This document shows positions 54,812-64,000 of a stretch of DNA of 64,000 nucleotides, piece by piece. Made by a program: the position numbers and the translations under genes. The stretch is from Glaciimonas sp. CA11.2 (GTDB taxonomy: Bacteria > Pseudomonadota > Gammaproteobacteria > Burkholderiales > Burkholderiaceae_D), in the NCBI RefSeq assembly GCF_034314045.1, contig NZ_JAVIWL010000001.1, positions 5,208,001-5,272,000 of the forward strand, read 5' to 3'. Numbering within the stretch: position 1 is the stretch's first letter; each line of letters begins with the position of its first letter. The notes beneath the pieces are model-generated. The model saw only the letters and a program-made list of their open reading frames with translations, did no database searches and had not been told where the DNA came from.

Positions 54812-55313
54812 CAGCAACCTTCATGTTGGTTTAGCAGCCTTCGCTGCGGGCATCATTCTGTTGCGTGGGCCTGCTTCTATGACAGCCCGGCTAGGTGGTG
54901 ATGGTCGGAGGCAAGCTCATTTCATGATACGCCGGTTTCAAAAACGGCATCATTACTCGGGTAGGACAAACTCGACAGTGACGATCTGACAAGTAGTGAA
55001 CAGTGTCGTTTAATAGGTGCTGAACCATCCAACATATCGGAGGGCAATCAAGTGGCCAGGGGAAAATAGGTAATCTAAAAAAAACTCCGGAAGATTCAAT
55101 AATCCAAAAGTAAAATCAATCGTTCGATTGTTTAAAGATAGGCAGTACAAGGCAGCAAGCCCTTAAAAAGCCTGATTAGCCATTTTTTACTATGGCAACA
55201 TTACGGGTAACTGTTGTGAATATGAGAATAGCATTTCTCAGTTTTTCACATTGTGATATAACGTATCATTGCAGTGCAATATTTTAACTACTCACCCGAA
55301 ACCAGAAATCCCG
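54812..55313. other. Divergent control region between GH15 and iclR genes
   Basis: About 500 bases contain several palindromes: CAATCG/CGATTG at 55117-55130, TCACA-T-TGTGA at 55246-55256 and ATTGC-AGT-GCAAT at 55268-55280. These are listed as possible operator sites. No gene is convincing. Confidence 0.5.
55117..55280. promoter_or_regulatory. Cluster of palindromes, candidate IclR-type operator region
   Basis: Three short perfect inverted repeats occur within 165 bases just upstream of iclR: CAATCG TT CGATTG, TCACA T TGTGA and ATTGC AGT GCAAT. IclR regulators usually bind such palindromes and control the divergent gene and themselves. Here that would be the GH15 gene. TCACA-TGTGA also resembles half-sites of CRP-like regulators. 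Confidence 0.35.
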
Positions 55314-56099
55314 ATGAAACCAGCTTCCGCAGACGACCTTGGCAAGACCTCGATTCAGGTCATTGAACGCATGATGTCATTGCTGGATACGCTCGCGCTT
55401 TATCCCGATCCGGTTAGCCTGAAAGAACTCTCGGCGGCAACCAACCTGCATCCTTCGACCGCACATCGCATTCTGAATGACTTGGTCCTGAAGCGTTTTG
55501 TTGATCGCTCCGAACCGGGAACCTATCGACTCGGCATGCGATTGCTGGAACTTGGAAACGTGGTCAAAAGCCGTCTAAACGTGCGCGAAGCAGCGCTTGA
55601 TTTTATGCGTACTCTTCATCGCAAAACCAATCAAACCGTCAATCTTTCGGTACGTCAAAGTGACGAAATTGTGTATATCGACCGAGCATTTTCCGAGCGT
55701 TCAGGAATGCAAGTAGTTCGTGCAATCGGAGGCCGCGCACCATTGCATCTGACCTCAACCGGTAAGCTTTTTTTGTCGATAGATGATCCGAAACTGGTGC
55801 GTGCCTATGCGACACGGACAGGTTTAGCAGGTCATAATAAAAACTCGATAACCGATCTGAGCAAACTCGAACGCGAACTAGGATTAGTACGCTCGCTCGG
55901 CTATGCACGTGATAACGAAGAGCTCGAACTCGGTGTGCGCTGCATGGCCGCCGGTATCCGTGATGATTCAGGCAAACTAATAGCCGGCCTGTCGATCTCA
56001 GCCCCAGCCGATCGTCTGCAAGAAGAATGGGTAGAAGATTTGATGACCACCGCGCAACAGATTTCAGCAGTATTAGGCTACGCCGCAACGGTCCCGTAA
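55314..56099 (+). CDS. IclR family transcriptional regulator
   Basis: The 261-residue protein has a winged helix at about 10-70 (VSLKELSAATNLHPSTAHRILNDL) and an IclR effector domain (GGRAPLHLTSTGKLFLS, ELELGVRCMAAGI and GLSISAPADRL). It is divergent from GH15-ROK and may control them; the effector is unknown. The ATG at 55314 is chosen because the upstream frame to 55269 is unconserved. Confidence 0.88.
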   Translation: MKPASADDLGKTSIQVIERMMSLLDTLALYPDPVSLKELSAATNLHPSTAHRILNDLVLKRFVDRSEPGTYRLGMRLLELGNVVKSRLNVREAALDFMRTLHRKTNQTVNLSVRQSDEIVYIDRAFSERSGMQVVRAIGGRAPLHLTSTGKLFLSIDDPKLVRAYATRTGLAGHNKNSITDLSKLERELGLVRSLGYARDNEELELGVRCMAAGIRDDSGKLIAGLSISAPADRLQEEWVEDLMTTAQQISAVLGYAATVP

Positions 56100-56265
56100 A
56101 CTGCGCTTCGCAAGATTCAAATACGTATCCACCGGAGTTGCAAAAAACCGTCCCAGCAAAGCGTGCCGACGAAGACAGTACGAATGTGCGGAGCCGCGTA
56201 CGTCGAGCCACGTTGGCGGCAAGGAAAGCACAACGCAGCTGGGGCGATTTTTCGCAGCTCCGAGC

Positions 56266-58029
56266 CTAGTGCTTTTCGTCTGGTTGCTCATCCAATGTCT
56301 CAAACAATGCAATCTGCAATTTCGAGTGAAGTTTCACAAACCGCTGCCACAATAGAAACGCCAATCCAGCTGCAGCAATCAATACTAAAATAAGTAAATT
56401 GGTTGTCGGCAAAATTCTACTGCTCAAGATCACGATCAATAACATAATGCCGATGATCGATAATGCTGGAATCACCTCGGCGATCACACGCCGGACCGCG
56501 TATGTATGCAAACCGGCGTGCTCTGGTCGTACTGCCATTTCGGCTAACAACATACTGAGCGCCTGTAATTTACGATACGTCGCAATCAAAAATGGTAACG
56601 AGATGAGCAGTGCGCCGCCCCAAACGACTGCTTTTTGAATTTGCAAGTCCGCAATCCAGGCAGACATAGCGCTACCCAACGTGTCGGAAAAGTAGCCGCT
56701 GATAATGAAAATTGCCGCTACCATTGCTAAATTGACGGTCACCTGTAACAGAATGCGTCGAATGATTTTTGACAGTTCGGCGCGGTCGCCTTGCGGTTGC
56801 AGGCTCTCGAGCCAGGTCGAATACATACCGAAGACTGCTGACAATTTGACCGGTATCGACTTCGCCAAGCGTGCTGACAGTGGGTCCGCCAACTTAATCA
56901 GATACGGCGTAAGCAACGTCGTCATGACCGATACGGCGACGACCGTTGGATACAGAAAATCACTGGTCACTTTCAGACTGACGCCTAACGCCGCAATAAT
57001 GAACGAGAACTCACCAATCTGGGCCAGACCCATGCCGACCCGCATGGAAGTCCTGCCGTTGTGACCGGACAAAAAAGTAGCGATGCCACAACTAACCAGT
57101 TTACCCAATACTACGGCAATCGTAATCACCAGGATAGGCAACCAATATTTCACCAGAACCGTTGGATTGACCAACAATCCGATGGCAACAAAAAAGATCG
57201 CGCTAAACATATCCCGTATCGGTTCAATCAGGCGCTCAATCTGTGGCAAATGCCGGGATTCGGCCATGACTGCGCCAATAATAAAGGCACCCAAGGCGAC
57301 GCTATAATTAAGCTTCATCACGAGCAGACAAAAACCAAAGCAAAGACCGAGGACAGTGACTAAAAAAACTTCTTTGTTTCGGAATTGCGCGACATAAGCC
57401 AACAGGCGTGGCACGATCAAAATGCCTAATACCAACGCTACAATCATGAATAATAAAAGACGCCCAACCGTTCCTGCGACATCGATTGCATTCACGGAAC
57501 CTGTTGCCGCAATTCCCGACAACAAGGCAATCATGCCGATCGCGAGGATATCTTCGATGATCAGAATACCGAAGATCAACTGCGCAAATTTCTCCTCTTT
57601 CATCTTCAGCTCGGTCAATGCCTTGACGATGATCGTGGTTGATGAGACCGCCAACATCGCACCGAGAAAAACTGCATCCATTGTCTTCCAGCCGAAATAC
57701 ATACCGATCTCGTAACCGACCCAGAGCATCAGACTAATTTCTGCCAGTGCCACTAAAAAGGCGGTTGCACCGACTTTGCCAAGCTTTTTGAGACTGAACT
57801 CAAGCCCTAAAGAAAACAGCAAGAAAATCACGCCAAGCTCTGACAGGATATGAATCGTGTGCTCATCCTGAATTAACTGGAAAGGCGGAGTGTAAGGCCC
57901 GATGATAATCCCGGCCACGATATAGCCGAGAACGACCGGCTGCTTGAAGCGGTTGAATACCACCGTGACCACTCCTGCGATCAACATGATCACTGCCAAA
58001 TCCTGGATGAACAACTCTACTGCCGGCAT
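56266..58029 (-). CDS. CPA2-family cation/proton antiporter (KefB-like, no TrkA domain)
   Basis: The 587-residue membrane protein has about 11-13 helices, with PVVLGYIVAGIIIGPYTP, FSLGLEFSLKKLGKVG, SSTTIIVKALTE and LIIEDILAIGMIALL. These are typical of CPA2/Kef antiporters for K+ or Na+. The usual C-terminal TrkA-N domain is missing; instead there is an extra hydrophobic region (about 410-560) and a short acidic end. The gene is single, convergent with iclR. Confidence 0.88.
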   Translation of the reverse strand: MPAVELFIQDLAVIMLIAGVVTVVFNRFKQPVVLGYIVAGIIIGPYTPPFQLIQDEHTIHILSELGVIFLLFSLGLEFSLKKLGKVGATAFLVALAEISLMLWVGYEIGMYFGWKTMDAVFLGAMLAVSSTTIIVKALTELKMKEEKFAQLIFGILIIEDILAIGMIALLSGIAATGSVNAIDVAGTVGRLLLFMIVALVLGILIVPRLLAYVAQFRNKEVFLVTVLGLCFGFCLLVMKLNYSVALGAFIIGAVMAESRHLPQIERLIEPIRDMFSAIFFVAIGLLVNPTVLVKYWLPILVITIAVVLGKLVSCGIATFLSGHNGRTSMRVGMGLAQIGEFSFIIAALGVSLKVTSDFLYPTVVAVSVMTTLLTPYLIKLADPLSARLAKSIPVKLSAVFGMYSTWLESLQPQGDRAELSKIIRRILLQVTVNLAMVAAIFIISGYFSDTLGSAMSAWIADLQIQKAVVWGGALLISLPFLIATYRKLQALSMLLAEMAVRPEHAGLHTYAVRRVIAEVIPALSIIGIMLLIVILSSRILPTTNLLILVLIAAAGLAFLLWQRFVKLHSKLQIALFETLDEQPDEKH

Positions 58030-58433
58030 GTTGATAGTCTCCTAAAAAAAATTGCTATGGGATGAGTTGCGCTGAGGTAATGGCGCGACCATTCGGCATC
58101 CATTCGGATGTAATCAAGCTTGGGATGATCCAACTATCAACCAACTTGACCATGCTGCCGAACTGCTTCATGCATCGCTACCAACGAAGAAAGAGAGGCC
58201 TTTCAGTAGAGATTAGGGGTACTTTCCTAAAACCAACTGTAGATTCCGCATAATAACGTATCGACCACTGTGGATTCAATCGAAAATGCATTTAAATGCT
58301 GGCTAAACGATGATTTCGGCGCCCCGAGACGCGATCATTCCAATGATCCAGCAAGCGTTAAGCGGCATCTTGGTAATGTGAAAAGCGGATGATAAAATCG
58401 GCTTCACTCCGAATAACTCAGTAGAGTTCTACC
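58030..58433. other. Intergenic region between the two antiporter genes
   Basis: About 400 bases with balanced composition. I see no ORF above noise, RNA gene or strong terminator. It should hold the promoter of the CPA2 antiporter. Confidence 0.4.
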
Positions 58434-59744
58434 TCAACCTTGATTTTGACGCCGACGTCGGCGTTGATACATTTCCATCAATGGTGTTGCGGAAATGCCA
58501 TGCATGACGATAGACATTGCTACTACCGTCAACACGATAGAACTGACGTGCGGGACTAATGCTGCCGCCTGATAACCGGCTGGGGCAATCCATTTATATT
58601 GCAGTGCAAATGCAAGATAGTAAATAGAACCGATTCCCTTTATACCAAACCATGCCATCAGACGTCGCTGCAAGGTTGTGACCTTGGCACCTGTTAAAGC
58701 GATGGCGACCGATAGCGGTCGAATGACAAAAAAGAGGAGTAACGCCAACACGACGCCGACTGCTGAAAAGCCGATGTGCGATAACAGAATGCCGGTGAGT
58801 ATTACCATCAAAAATTCTGCAAAATTTTCGAGTTGCTGATTAAAGCCTAATACCGTTTCAGTCATGTACGCAGACGCTTTTACTGGATGCGTGGCAAGTT
58901 CTTCGTCGCCTTTACCAAGTGCCTCATCCAGCGCCTCACCTTGCTCGCGATCAGCACTACGTTGACCGCTATTGGTAGACTCAATGCGGCGCATCGCCAA
59001 GCCGGCTGCAAAGACGGCCAAAAAACCAATGCCGTGAATCAGTTCGGTAGCACCATAAGCCAGCGCGATTAACCCAATCCCGAGAAATTCTTCCATACCC
59101 AAAGCCAAACGAAAGCGTCGACGTAGCCCAATCACCAATCGCCCCACCAACCATCCCAAAATCCAACCACCACCAAGCCCGACAACAATACTCCACAGCA
59201 CATGCGGGACCGTATAGGCATTCGCAAAAGAGGCGGCAGACGGTACGCCAAGCAAGGCCAGCCCAAGCATCACAAAGGGAAAAGCGGTACCGTCATTGAG
59301 ACCACCTTCGCCGGTGAGACTGAATCGAATTCGATCTCGATCACCGATATCTTTGATCTGGACGTCCGAAGCCAATACAGGATCAGTCGGCGCCAAAATT
59401 GCGCCCAGCAAAATCGCCGCACCCAATGGCAAATCACATAAAAAAAGTCCCACCACCGCCACGAGCGGAATAGTGACCAACATTGCCAGTACGCCTAAAC
59501 GCATCGGTAAGCGCCAAATGCTGTCACGAAAAGGCATGCGTAACTTAAGGCCGACAGTAAATAACGATAGAAGCAAGGCGATTTTGGCCACCGTTGTCAG
59601 CAACAAAGCGTGTTCAGTCGGGACGAAGTTAATCAAACCGCTGACGGCGGGCCCTAAAATATAACCAACCGGCAAATAAAACATCGCAGGACTGACTGGC
59701 AAACGCTCTAAAAGCGATGCCAATAATCCCATTGACAGTAACAA
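58434..59744 (-). CDS. CPA1-family sodium/proton antiporter; start probably further upstream
   Basis: This is a membrane antiporter of the NhaP/CPA1 type, 436 residues from a TTG. It has GYILGPAVSGL, LFTVGLKLRMPFR, LAPTDPVLASDVQI and GEGGLNDGTAFPFV (ion site Asp). The first helix is cut by this start. The frame is open to 59804, and the extra residues IDYSLIWYLIVGTLLLSMGL complete a typical first helix, but no ATG, GTG or TTG occurs there. An ATT at 59789 lies just after a perfect GAGGAG (spacing two). An unusual start or a sequencing difference is possible. Confidence 0.85.
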   Translation of the reverse strand: MLLSMGLLASLLERLPVSPAMFYLPVGYILGPAVSGLINFVPTEHALLLTTVAKIALLLSLFTVGLKLRMPFRDSIWRLPMRLGVLAMLVTIPLVAVVGLFLCDLPLGAAILLGAILAPTDPVLASDVQIKDIGDRDRIRFSLTGEGGLNDGTAFPFVMLGLALLGVPSAASFANAYTVPHVLWSIVVGLGGGWILGWLVGRLVIGLRRRFRLALGMEEFLGIGLIALAYGATELIHGIGFLAVFAAGLAMRRIESTNSGQRSADREQGEALDEALGKGDEELATHPVKASAYMTETVLGFNQQLENFAEFLMVILTGILLSHIGFSAVGVVLALLLFFVIRPLSVAIALTGAKVTTLQRRLMAWFGIKGIGSIYYLAFALQYKWIAPAGYQAAALVPHVSSIVLTVVAMSIVMHGISATPLMEMYQRRRRRQNQG

Positions 59745-59789
59745 GGTGCCGACGATCAGGTACCAGATAAGAGAGTAATCGATAGCAAT

Positions 59790-60166
59790 AACTCCTCGTA
59801 ATTAGCGTGACCTCCTGATAATTTTATCAATATATCAGATAAGGAAAACGACTCAACAAGGGTTTATAGAACGTATCAAACCATGTTTGCGAAGCGATAG
59901 ACTAGAACCCATTGAGTATCTGCAGCATCAGCGCCACCAACTTTGACGCATTTAGTCGAACGACGACGCGAAACATCTTCATGGTCTTGGGACCGTGAAG
60001 ATGACGAGTACAATTTATTGTCAGCGTTGATCTTCAGCGTGTACGGGCCGCGTTTAGCAAATATCAGGCTATCAGATAAAAACTGGCTCTATAACGTAGA
60101 GTCGATTTGTCAGACGAAGTTCAGCGCATCGGGAATCACAACCGCAAGCTTCATGAGTGACAATAG
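59790..60166. other. Intergenic region between the antiporter and drug exporter genes
   Basis: About 380 bases, including a GAGGAG box next to the antiporter start. The ORF at 59943-60191 overlaps the exporter gene end and looks like a shadow. No other feature is seen. Confidence 0.4.
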
Positions 60167-61573
60167 CTACTGTGTTTTAGGCCTGACATGACCAGTCAAC
60201 GCGCTTCCGGCATCCAGCGGCAAGCGACGAGCGATGGGTATCGATGCCAGCGAGAATAAGGCAATGACGATAAATGCAGGCCAAAAATCGGCAGCGACAA
60301 CTGTCGCATGTCCTTGCAGACGGCTTGAAAAAATGATCGCTAGCCCACCAATAGTGACGCCAAGACCCAGAGAAATTTGCTGTACCACACTCGACAAGCT
60401 TGTAGCGCGACTGACGTCAGCGCTGTCGAGATCGGCGTATGCCATCGAGTTGAAACAGGTAAATTGCATTGACGGAAAAAAACCGCCCAACAACACCACG
60501 GCAACCATTACCAAATAGGGGGTTGTTGGCGTGAATAGGCCGTAGGACGCCAGTGCTAATGCGGCAAGGAATGCATTCCAGATCAGTACCGAACGGAACC
60601 CAAAACGACGCAACACCGAGCCGCCTATCGCTTTCATGAAAATGGCACCAAAAGCCGATGCGCACGTGATCGTGCCGGCATGAAAAGCTGTCATTCCCAA
60701 ACCGATTTGTAATGATAGCGGTAACAAAAATGGCACCGCTCCAAGACCAATCCGGAACAATGAACCGGCCAGCACACTGACACGGAAGGTAGGAATTCTG
60801 AGCAAACTCAAATCCAGCAGCGGGAATGGTGCAGTACGCGCATGACGTAAGTACAGCAATAAAAAGATTATGCCAATCACGCACATGCCGCCCGCAAGTT
60901 TTGCCGAGACCAACTCGCCATCAATCAGCGACAACCCCAGCATCAACAGCGTACTGCCGATAGCAGACAAAATAAAACCTTTTACGTCCAACGGTTGTTG
61001 TTCATCAGCCCGAAAATTTTCGATGAAACGACCCGCCAGATAAATGCCGAGAAGGCTAATCGGCACGTTAATAATGAAAATCCAGCGCCAGTGAAAATAC
61101 GTTGTAATAAAGCCGCCCAACGGTGGACCGATTACCGGTCCAAGCAATGACGGTATGGTCAGGTAACTGATGGCCGTCACCAGATCCGAACGTGGCACGG
61201 ACCGGAAAATCACAATCCGCCCAACTGGTACCATCATCGCACCTCCTATTCCCTGCAAGAAGCGTGCAGCGACAAATGCTAATAAGGAACTCGATGCGGC
61301 GCACAACAACGATCCGGCCATAAAGACGCCAATGGCGGCACGAAATACGGTCCGCGCCCCGAAACGATCTGCCACCCAACCACAAATGGGAATAAAGACA
61401 CCGAGTCCAACCACATAGGCAGTGAGTGCCAGTTTGAGTGTAATGGGTTGCTGCCCGAGATCATGGGCGAGTACCGGTAATGACGTCGTAATCACAGTCG
61501 CGTCCATGTTTTCCATGAACAACGCACAGGCTACGATAAGTGGAATAAGAAAGGTACGGCGCACTGCAATCAA
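60167..61573 (-). CDS. DHA2-family MFS drug exporter
   Basis: The 468-residue protein has about 14 helices. Motifs include FMENMDATVITTSLPVLA (DHA2 D1), GWVADRFGARTVFR (motif A), RFLQGIGGAMMVPVGR (motif B) and PSLLGPVIGPPLGGFI (motif C, antiporter). The usual role is proton-driven export of drugs or detergents. No HlyD-type partner is nearby, so it acts alone. The start is TTG (61573) or GTG (61564). Confidence 0.9.
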   Translation of the reverse strand: MIAVRRTFLIPLIVACALFMENMDATVITTSLPVLAHDLGQQPITLKLALTAYVVGLGVFIPICGWVADRFGARTVFRAAIGVFMAGSLLCAASSSLLAFVAARFLQGIGGAMMVPVGRIVIFRSVPRSDLVTAISYLTIPSLLGPVIGPPLGGFITTYFHWRWIFIINVPISLLGIYLAGRFIENFRADEQQPLDVKGFILSAIGSTLLMLGLSLIDGELVSAKLAGGMCVIGIIFLLLYLRHARTAPFPLLDLSLLRIPTFRVSVLAGSLFRIGLGAVPFLLPLSLQIGLGMTAFHAGTITCASAFGAIFMKAIGGSVLRRFGFRSVLIWNAFLAALALASYGLFTPTTPYLVMVAVVLLGGFFPSMQFTCFNSMAYADLDSADVSRATSLSSVVQQISLGLGVTIGGLAIIFSSRLQGHATVVAADFWPAFIVIALFSLASIPIARRLPLDAGSALTGHVRPKTQ

Positions 61574-61756
61574 GGTAGAAAGAGGCTATTTAATAAAGCT
61601 GATTAAAAAAAATAAAGCATTCTGTTAATGTCGCCAAATATCACAAGATGTAATGTAAGGGCGCATATTAAAACTCACAAACAATCACAACTATATTTTA
61701 TAGACAGTCGCGCCAATAAGAATACGAACAAGAACAAGCGCGTATGAGAACCACAC

Positions 61757-61787
61757 ATAAAAAAGCGCTCTGTGCAAAGAGCGCTTT
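61757..61787 (-). terminator. Rho-independent terminator after pbpG
   Basis: A 10-bp perfect stem, AAAGCGCTCT/AGAGCGCTTT, with a 6-base loop is followed by T-rich sequence on the minus strand, just after the pbpG stop. Confidence 0.85.
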
Positions 61788-61804
61788 CTCCAAAATTCTA
61801 TTAC

Positions 61805-63025
61805 TTAGCTTTGACCTGATGCAATCTTGGAGCCTGTCAATGTAGGTAGCGGGGAATTATTTTCTGCTAACCATTTTTTGATCCGATCGGCATCCCCCTG
61901 ACGCGAATATTTTCCACGTCCATCGAGAAATACCATCACCATAGAGCGACCTTCGATATTTGTTTGCATGACCATGCAACGACCAGCTTCGTTAATGTAG
62001 CCGGTTTTCTGAAGGCCAATTTGCCATCCTGGATTTTCAACCAGATGGTTCGACGTATTGTATTGCAATGGACGACCACCCGGCTCTACGAGGTATTTGG
62101 AATCGGTAGAATATTGACGAATAATGGGATGCTGGTAAGCCGCAATCACCAACTTGGCCAAATCACGCGCGCTTGCCACGTTAAGATGCGATAAGCCAGT
62201 GGAATCAACGTAATGAGCGCCAGTCATGCCCAGTTGTTTAGCCTTGGCATTCATTGCGACGACAAATGCTGGCAATCCACCGGGATAGTTACGTCCCAAT
62301 GCCGACGCAGCACGATTTTCAGAACTCATCAACGCGATATGCAGCATATCCGTGCGACTCAGTTGGGAGCCAATACGCAAACGTGAACTGCTATGCTTTT
62401 CGCGATCGATATCATCATCCGTGACGGTGATGATCTCATTCATATCCTGCCGCGCTTCGACCACGATCATACTCATCATGAGCTTGGTCAACGAGGCAAT
62501 CGGCAAGGACACTTGCGAATTTTTGTCAAACAGAACCTGACCGGTGGTTTGATCAATCACCAATGCAACGTTCGACTTCAACTCAAGCGGATCGTGCGTT
62601 AAATTTAAACCTGCGATTTCACCGGCTGTTAATATCGGCGGGATGATGACGGCTGGCGGAGTGTAAGCGGTCCGTTGAAAGACAACCTTCCGATGGCCTT
62701 TGACATACACCACTTTTCGGACCAAACCTTCGCGCTGCTCAAGTGAGGCGAGATTATGCTGGCCTGATTTTTTGCCGGATGCACGGTTAGCGATACGCTC
62801 ACGTTTATTTGGGGCGCTGGCGACATCACCTTTGGTATTTTTAGACCGATGAGATTTGGTCGCAATTGTTTTTTTCGATGCAGCCTTGGCGTTTTTGCTC
62901 TTCAAGCTTTTAGCAGAGGAGGCCTTTCCTGCTTTGGATGTGGTCGAATCGTTATCCGGCGCCGCAGATGCTGTTGCAACTGCAAAGAATAATGATAATA
63001 AAATGACAAGCGCGGATTTGGCCAT
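61805..63025 (-). CDS. pbpG: D-alanyl-D-alanine endopeptidase (PBP7 type)
   Basis: This penicillin-binding serine peptidase of the S11 family cuts peptide cross-links in the periplasm. The 406 residues have a signal peptide (to about SAA), a Lys/Ser/Ala-rich linker (about 23-100) and the catalytic domain with Ser178-x-x-Lys181 (IASLTKLM), Ser235-Glu-Asn (SSEN) and KTG (LQKTGY). The linker is longer than in E. coli PBP7. The ATG at 63025 has CAGGAG seven bases upstream. Confidence 0.92.
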   Translation of the reverse strand: MAKSALVILLSLFFAVATASAAPDNDSTTSKAGKASSAKSLKSKNAKAASKKTIATKSHRSKNTKGDVASAPNKRERIANRASGKKSGQHNLASLEQREGLVRKVVYVKGHRKVVFQRTAYTPPAVIIPPILTAGEIAGLNLTHDPLELKSNVALVIDQTTGQVLFDKNSQVSLPIASLTKLMMSMIVVEARQDMNEIITVTDDDIDREKHSSSRLRIGSQLSRTDMLHIALMSSENRAASALGRNYPGGLPAFVVAMNAKAKQLGMTGAHYVDSTGLSHLNVASARDLAKLVIAAYQHPIIRQYSTDSKYLVEPGGRPLQYNTSNHLVENPGWQIGLQKTGYINEAGRCMVMQTNIEGRSMVMVFLDGRGKYSRQGDADRIKKWLAENNSPLPTLTGSKIASGQS

Positions 63026-63215
63026 GGACGGCTCCTGATTCAACAAGCAAATAATCTGTCAAAGTGTAGGCATATCAAGCAAAAATCGCAAGAGAATTAA
63101 GGAGTTAGCAGTCGTATTTAAACACTTTTCTCATTGCGCATATCGACAGCACTCAAAATCCTCTTGAATAGTTGTCAACATAACCACCTATTAGTTGTAT
63201 TTTATGTAAACTTGT

Positions 63216-64000
63216 CTATTTTTCAACTACAATCATCACGGAATCTATCGAAAATGAATAATCAGCTTCCCGCTGAAAGTAGCTGCACACTTCTGACGGC
63301 GCGCTGTCCCACAATGACTTAATAGCAACTACGCGCTCACTTGGCGTTCGCATTCTGGCAACCCAACTATCGAATTGCAAAGGCAACTTCCAACCTTTAT
63401 CGGACATGACTTTGAAGCCTGCCTGGCTTAACAATTCTCGCCAGGCTGGCAAACTGCGATTGCGCACATGCGAAGCGTCGCGCAGCAACTCGATAGATTG
63501 CAGGTAAGTGTCAGCCAACACGTTATCCGGCGAAGCGGTATCAACAACAATGCACTTTCCGCCCTGCTTTAAAACACGCGCCATCTCGGCTAGTGCTTGC
63601 GGCAGATTTGTCCAATGATGAGCGCTGTAGCGAGTACACACTAAGTCAAATGTCGCATCAGCGAAAGGCAGAAGATCGGCACTGCCCTGTTGCACCTCAA
63701 GATTCTCCAAACCGCGCTCGCGGGCAGCGCCAGCAACCACGCGCAACATTTCTTCCGCCAAGTCGTAAGCGATCACTTTTGCAACGTGGGGTGCCAGCGC
63801 AAAGCTGGCGTGGCCGCCACCGCAGCCAATGTCAAGCGCAACTGGTTGATGGAATGCTTGCGCGTAAGCAGCAATATCCTGCAAATCGACACCTTGCGAA
63901 TGAACGGTGCTCGTTAAATAGGCCGTGGCCGTGCTGCCAAACTGTTCGGTAACCAATTGATCGTGTTTACGCAGAGTTGCGTCAGGGCTGTTGGTGTCAA
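63216..64000 (-). CDS. Class I SAM-dependent methyltransferase (UbiE-like), partial
   Basis: The SAM-binding motif ALDIGCGGGHASFALAPHV is followed by IAYDLAEEML, FDLVCTRYSAHHWTNL and LKQGGKCIVVD, as in UbiE/COQ5-like methyltransferases. The frame stays open to the right edge; the residues before 63956 (LRKHDQLVTEQFGSTATAYL) look real, so the start lies beyond the window. The substrate is unknown. Confidence 0.85.
   Translation of the reverse strand, partial: DTNSPDATLRKHDQLVTEQFGSTATAYLTSTVHSQGVDLQDIAAYAQAFHQPVALDIGCGGGHASFALAPHVAKVIAYDLAEEMLRVVAGAARERGLENLEVQQGSADLLPFADATFDLVCTRYSAHHWTNLPQALAEMARVLKQGGKCIVVDTASPDNVLADTYLQSIELLRDASHVRNRSLPAWRELLSQAGFKVMSDKGWKLPLQFDSWVARMRTPSERVVAIKSLWDSAPSEVCSYFQREADYSFSIDSVMIVVEK

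Overview
The window looks like chromosomal DNA of a Gram-negative betaproteobacterium of the order Burkholderiales, most probably Oxalobacteraceae (Collimonas/Herminiimonas/Glaciimonas-like). The reasons are the aat-bpt-pyrD and tatD-comEC gene orders, a FinO/ProQ protein, DsbA/FrnE, UbiE-like and cys/ssu sulfur genes of betaproteobacterial type, and a fairly balanced base composition. The genus is inference. I see no transposase, integrase, phage gene or CRISPR array, so this is mostly core chromosome with a few accessory patches.

Layout. 0.3-3 kb: a small unknown protein and a very unusual 730-residue regulator made of three complete tandem TetR units. 3-4.2 kb: a gene-poor AT-rich stretch with a possible short ORF and two strong hairpins. 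4.2-11.2 kb (minus strand): penicillin-binding protein 1A, an alpha/beta hydrolase, the DNA-uptake channel ComEC and a TatD nuclease. 11.5-15 kb: a flavin reductase-MarR fusion, a DUF1223 protein, and a two-gene pterin cassette (pterin-4a-carbinolamine dehydratase plus a pteridine-reductase-type SDR). 15-20 kb: a YXWGXW-like envelope protein, a secreted reprolysin-like zinc protease, a TRIC-type channel behind a structured leader, and a DUF72 protein. 20.1-20.5 kb: three tandem initiator tRNAs with a strong promoter and a terminator. 20.6-27 kb: a Nudix hydrolase, a PAS-GAF-GGDEF-EAL protein and aat-bpt-pyrD.

27-33 kb (minus strand): a selenium locus. mnmH and selD are followed by a PhnD/PhnC/PhnE/PhnE-type ABC transporter that probably imports a selenium oxyanion rather than phosphonate. 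33-37.3 kb: a DUF1439 protein, a small ParD/ParE-like pair whose antitoxin seems to lack its DNA-binding half, a FrnE-type thiol oxidoreductase, a ProQ-like protein and an RNase D-like exonuclease.

37.5-51.4 kb (all minus strand): a large sulfur-acquisition region, read in transcription order as sbp, ssuE, two ssuA genes, ssuD, ssuC, ssuB, two ssuF (molbindin) genes, a degenerate EAL protein, an RBBP9-like hydrolase, cysU, cysW, cysA, cysB. Sulfate enters through Sbp-CysUWA. Alkanesulfonates enter through SsuABC and are desulfonated by SsuD using FMNH2 from SsuE. The CysB-family regulator closes the cluster. Between the two ssuF copies lie an inverted repeat and a 10-unit GCAACT microsatellite.

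51.5-56.1 kb: dgkA, a ROK sugar kinase and a GH15 glucoamylase/trehalase-type enzyme on the minus strand, with a divergent IclR regulator. 56.2-61.6 kb: two cation/proton antiporters and a DHA2-family drug exporter. 61.8-64 kb: a PBP7-type endopeptidase and a UbiE-like methyltransferase that runs off the right edge.

The strongest leads for new biology are the triple-TetR protein, the selenium-linked PhnDCE-type transporter, the degenerate EAL protein and duplicated molbindins inside the sulfur cluster, the pterin cassette, and the TRIC leader.
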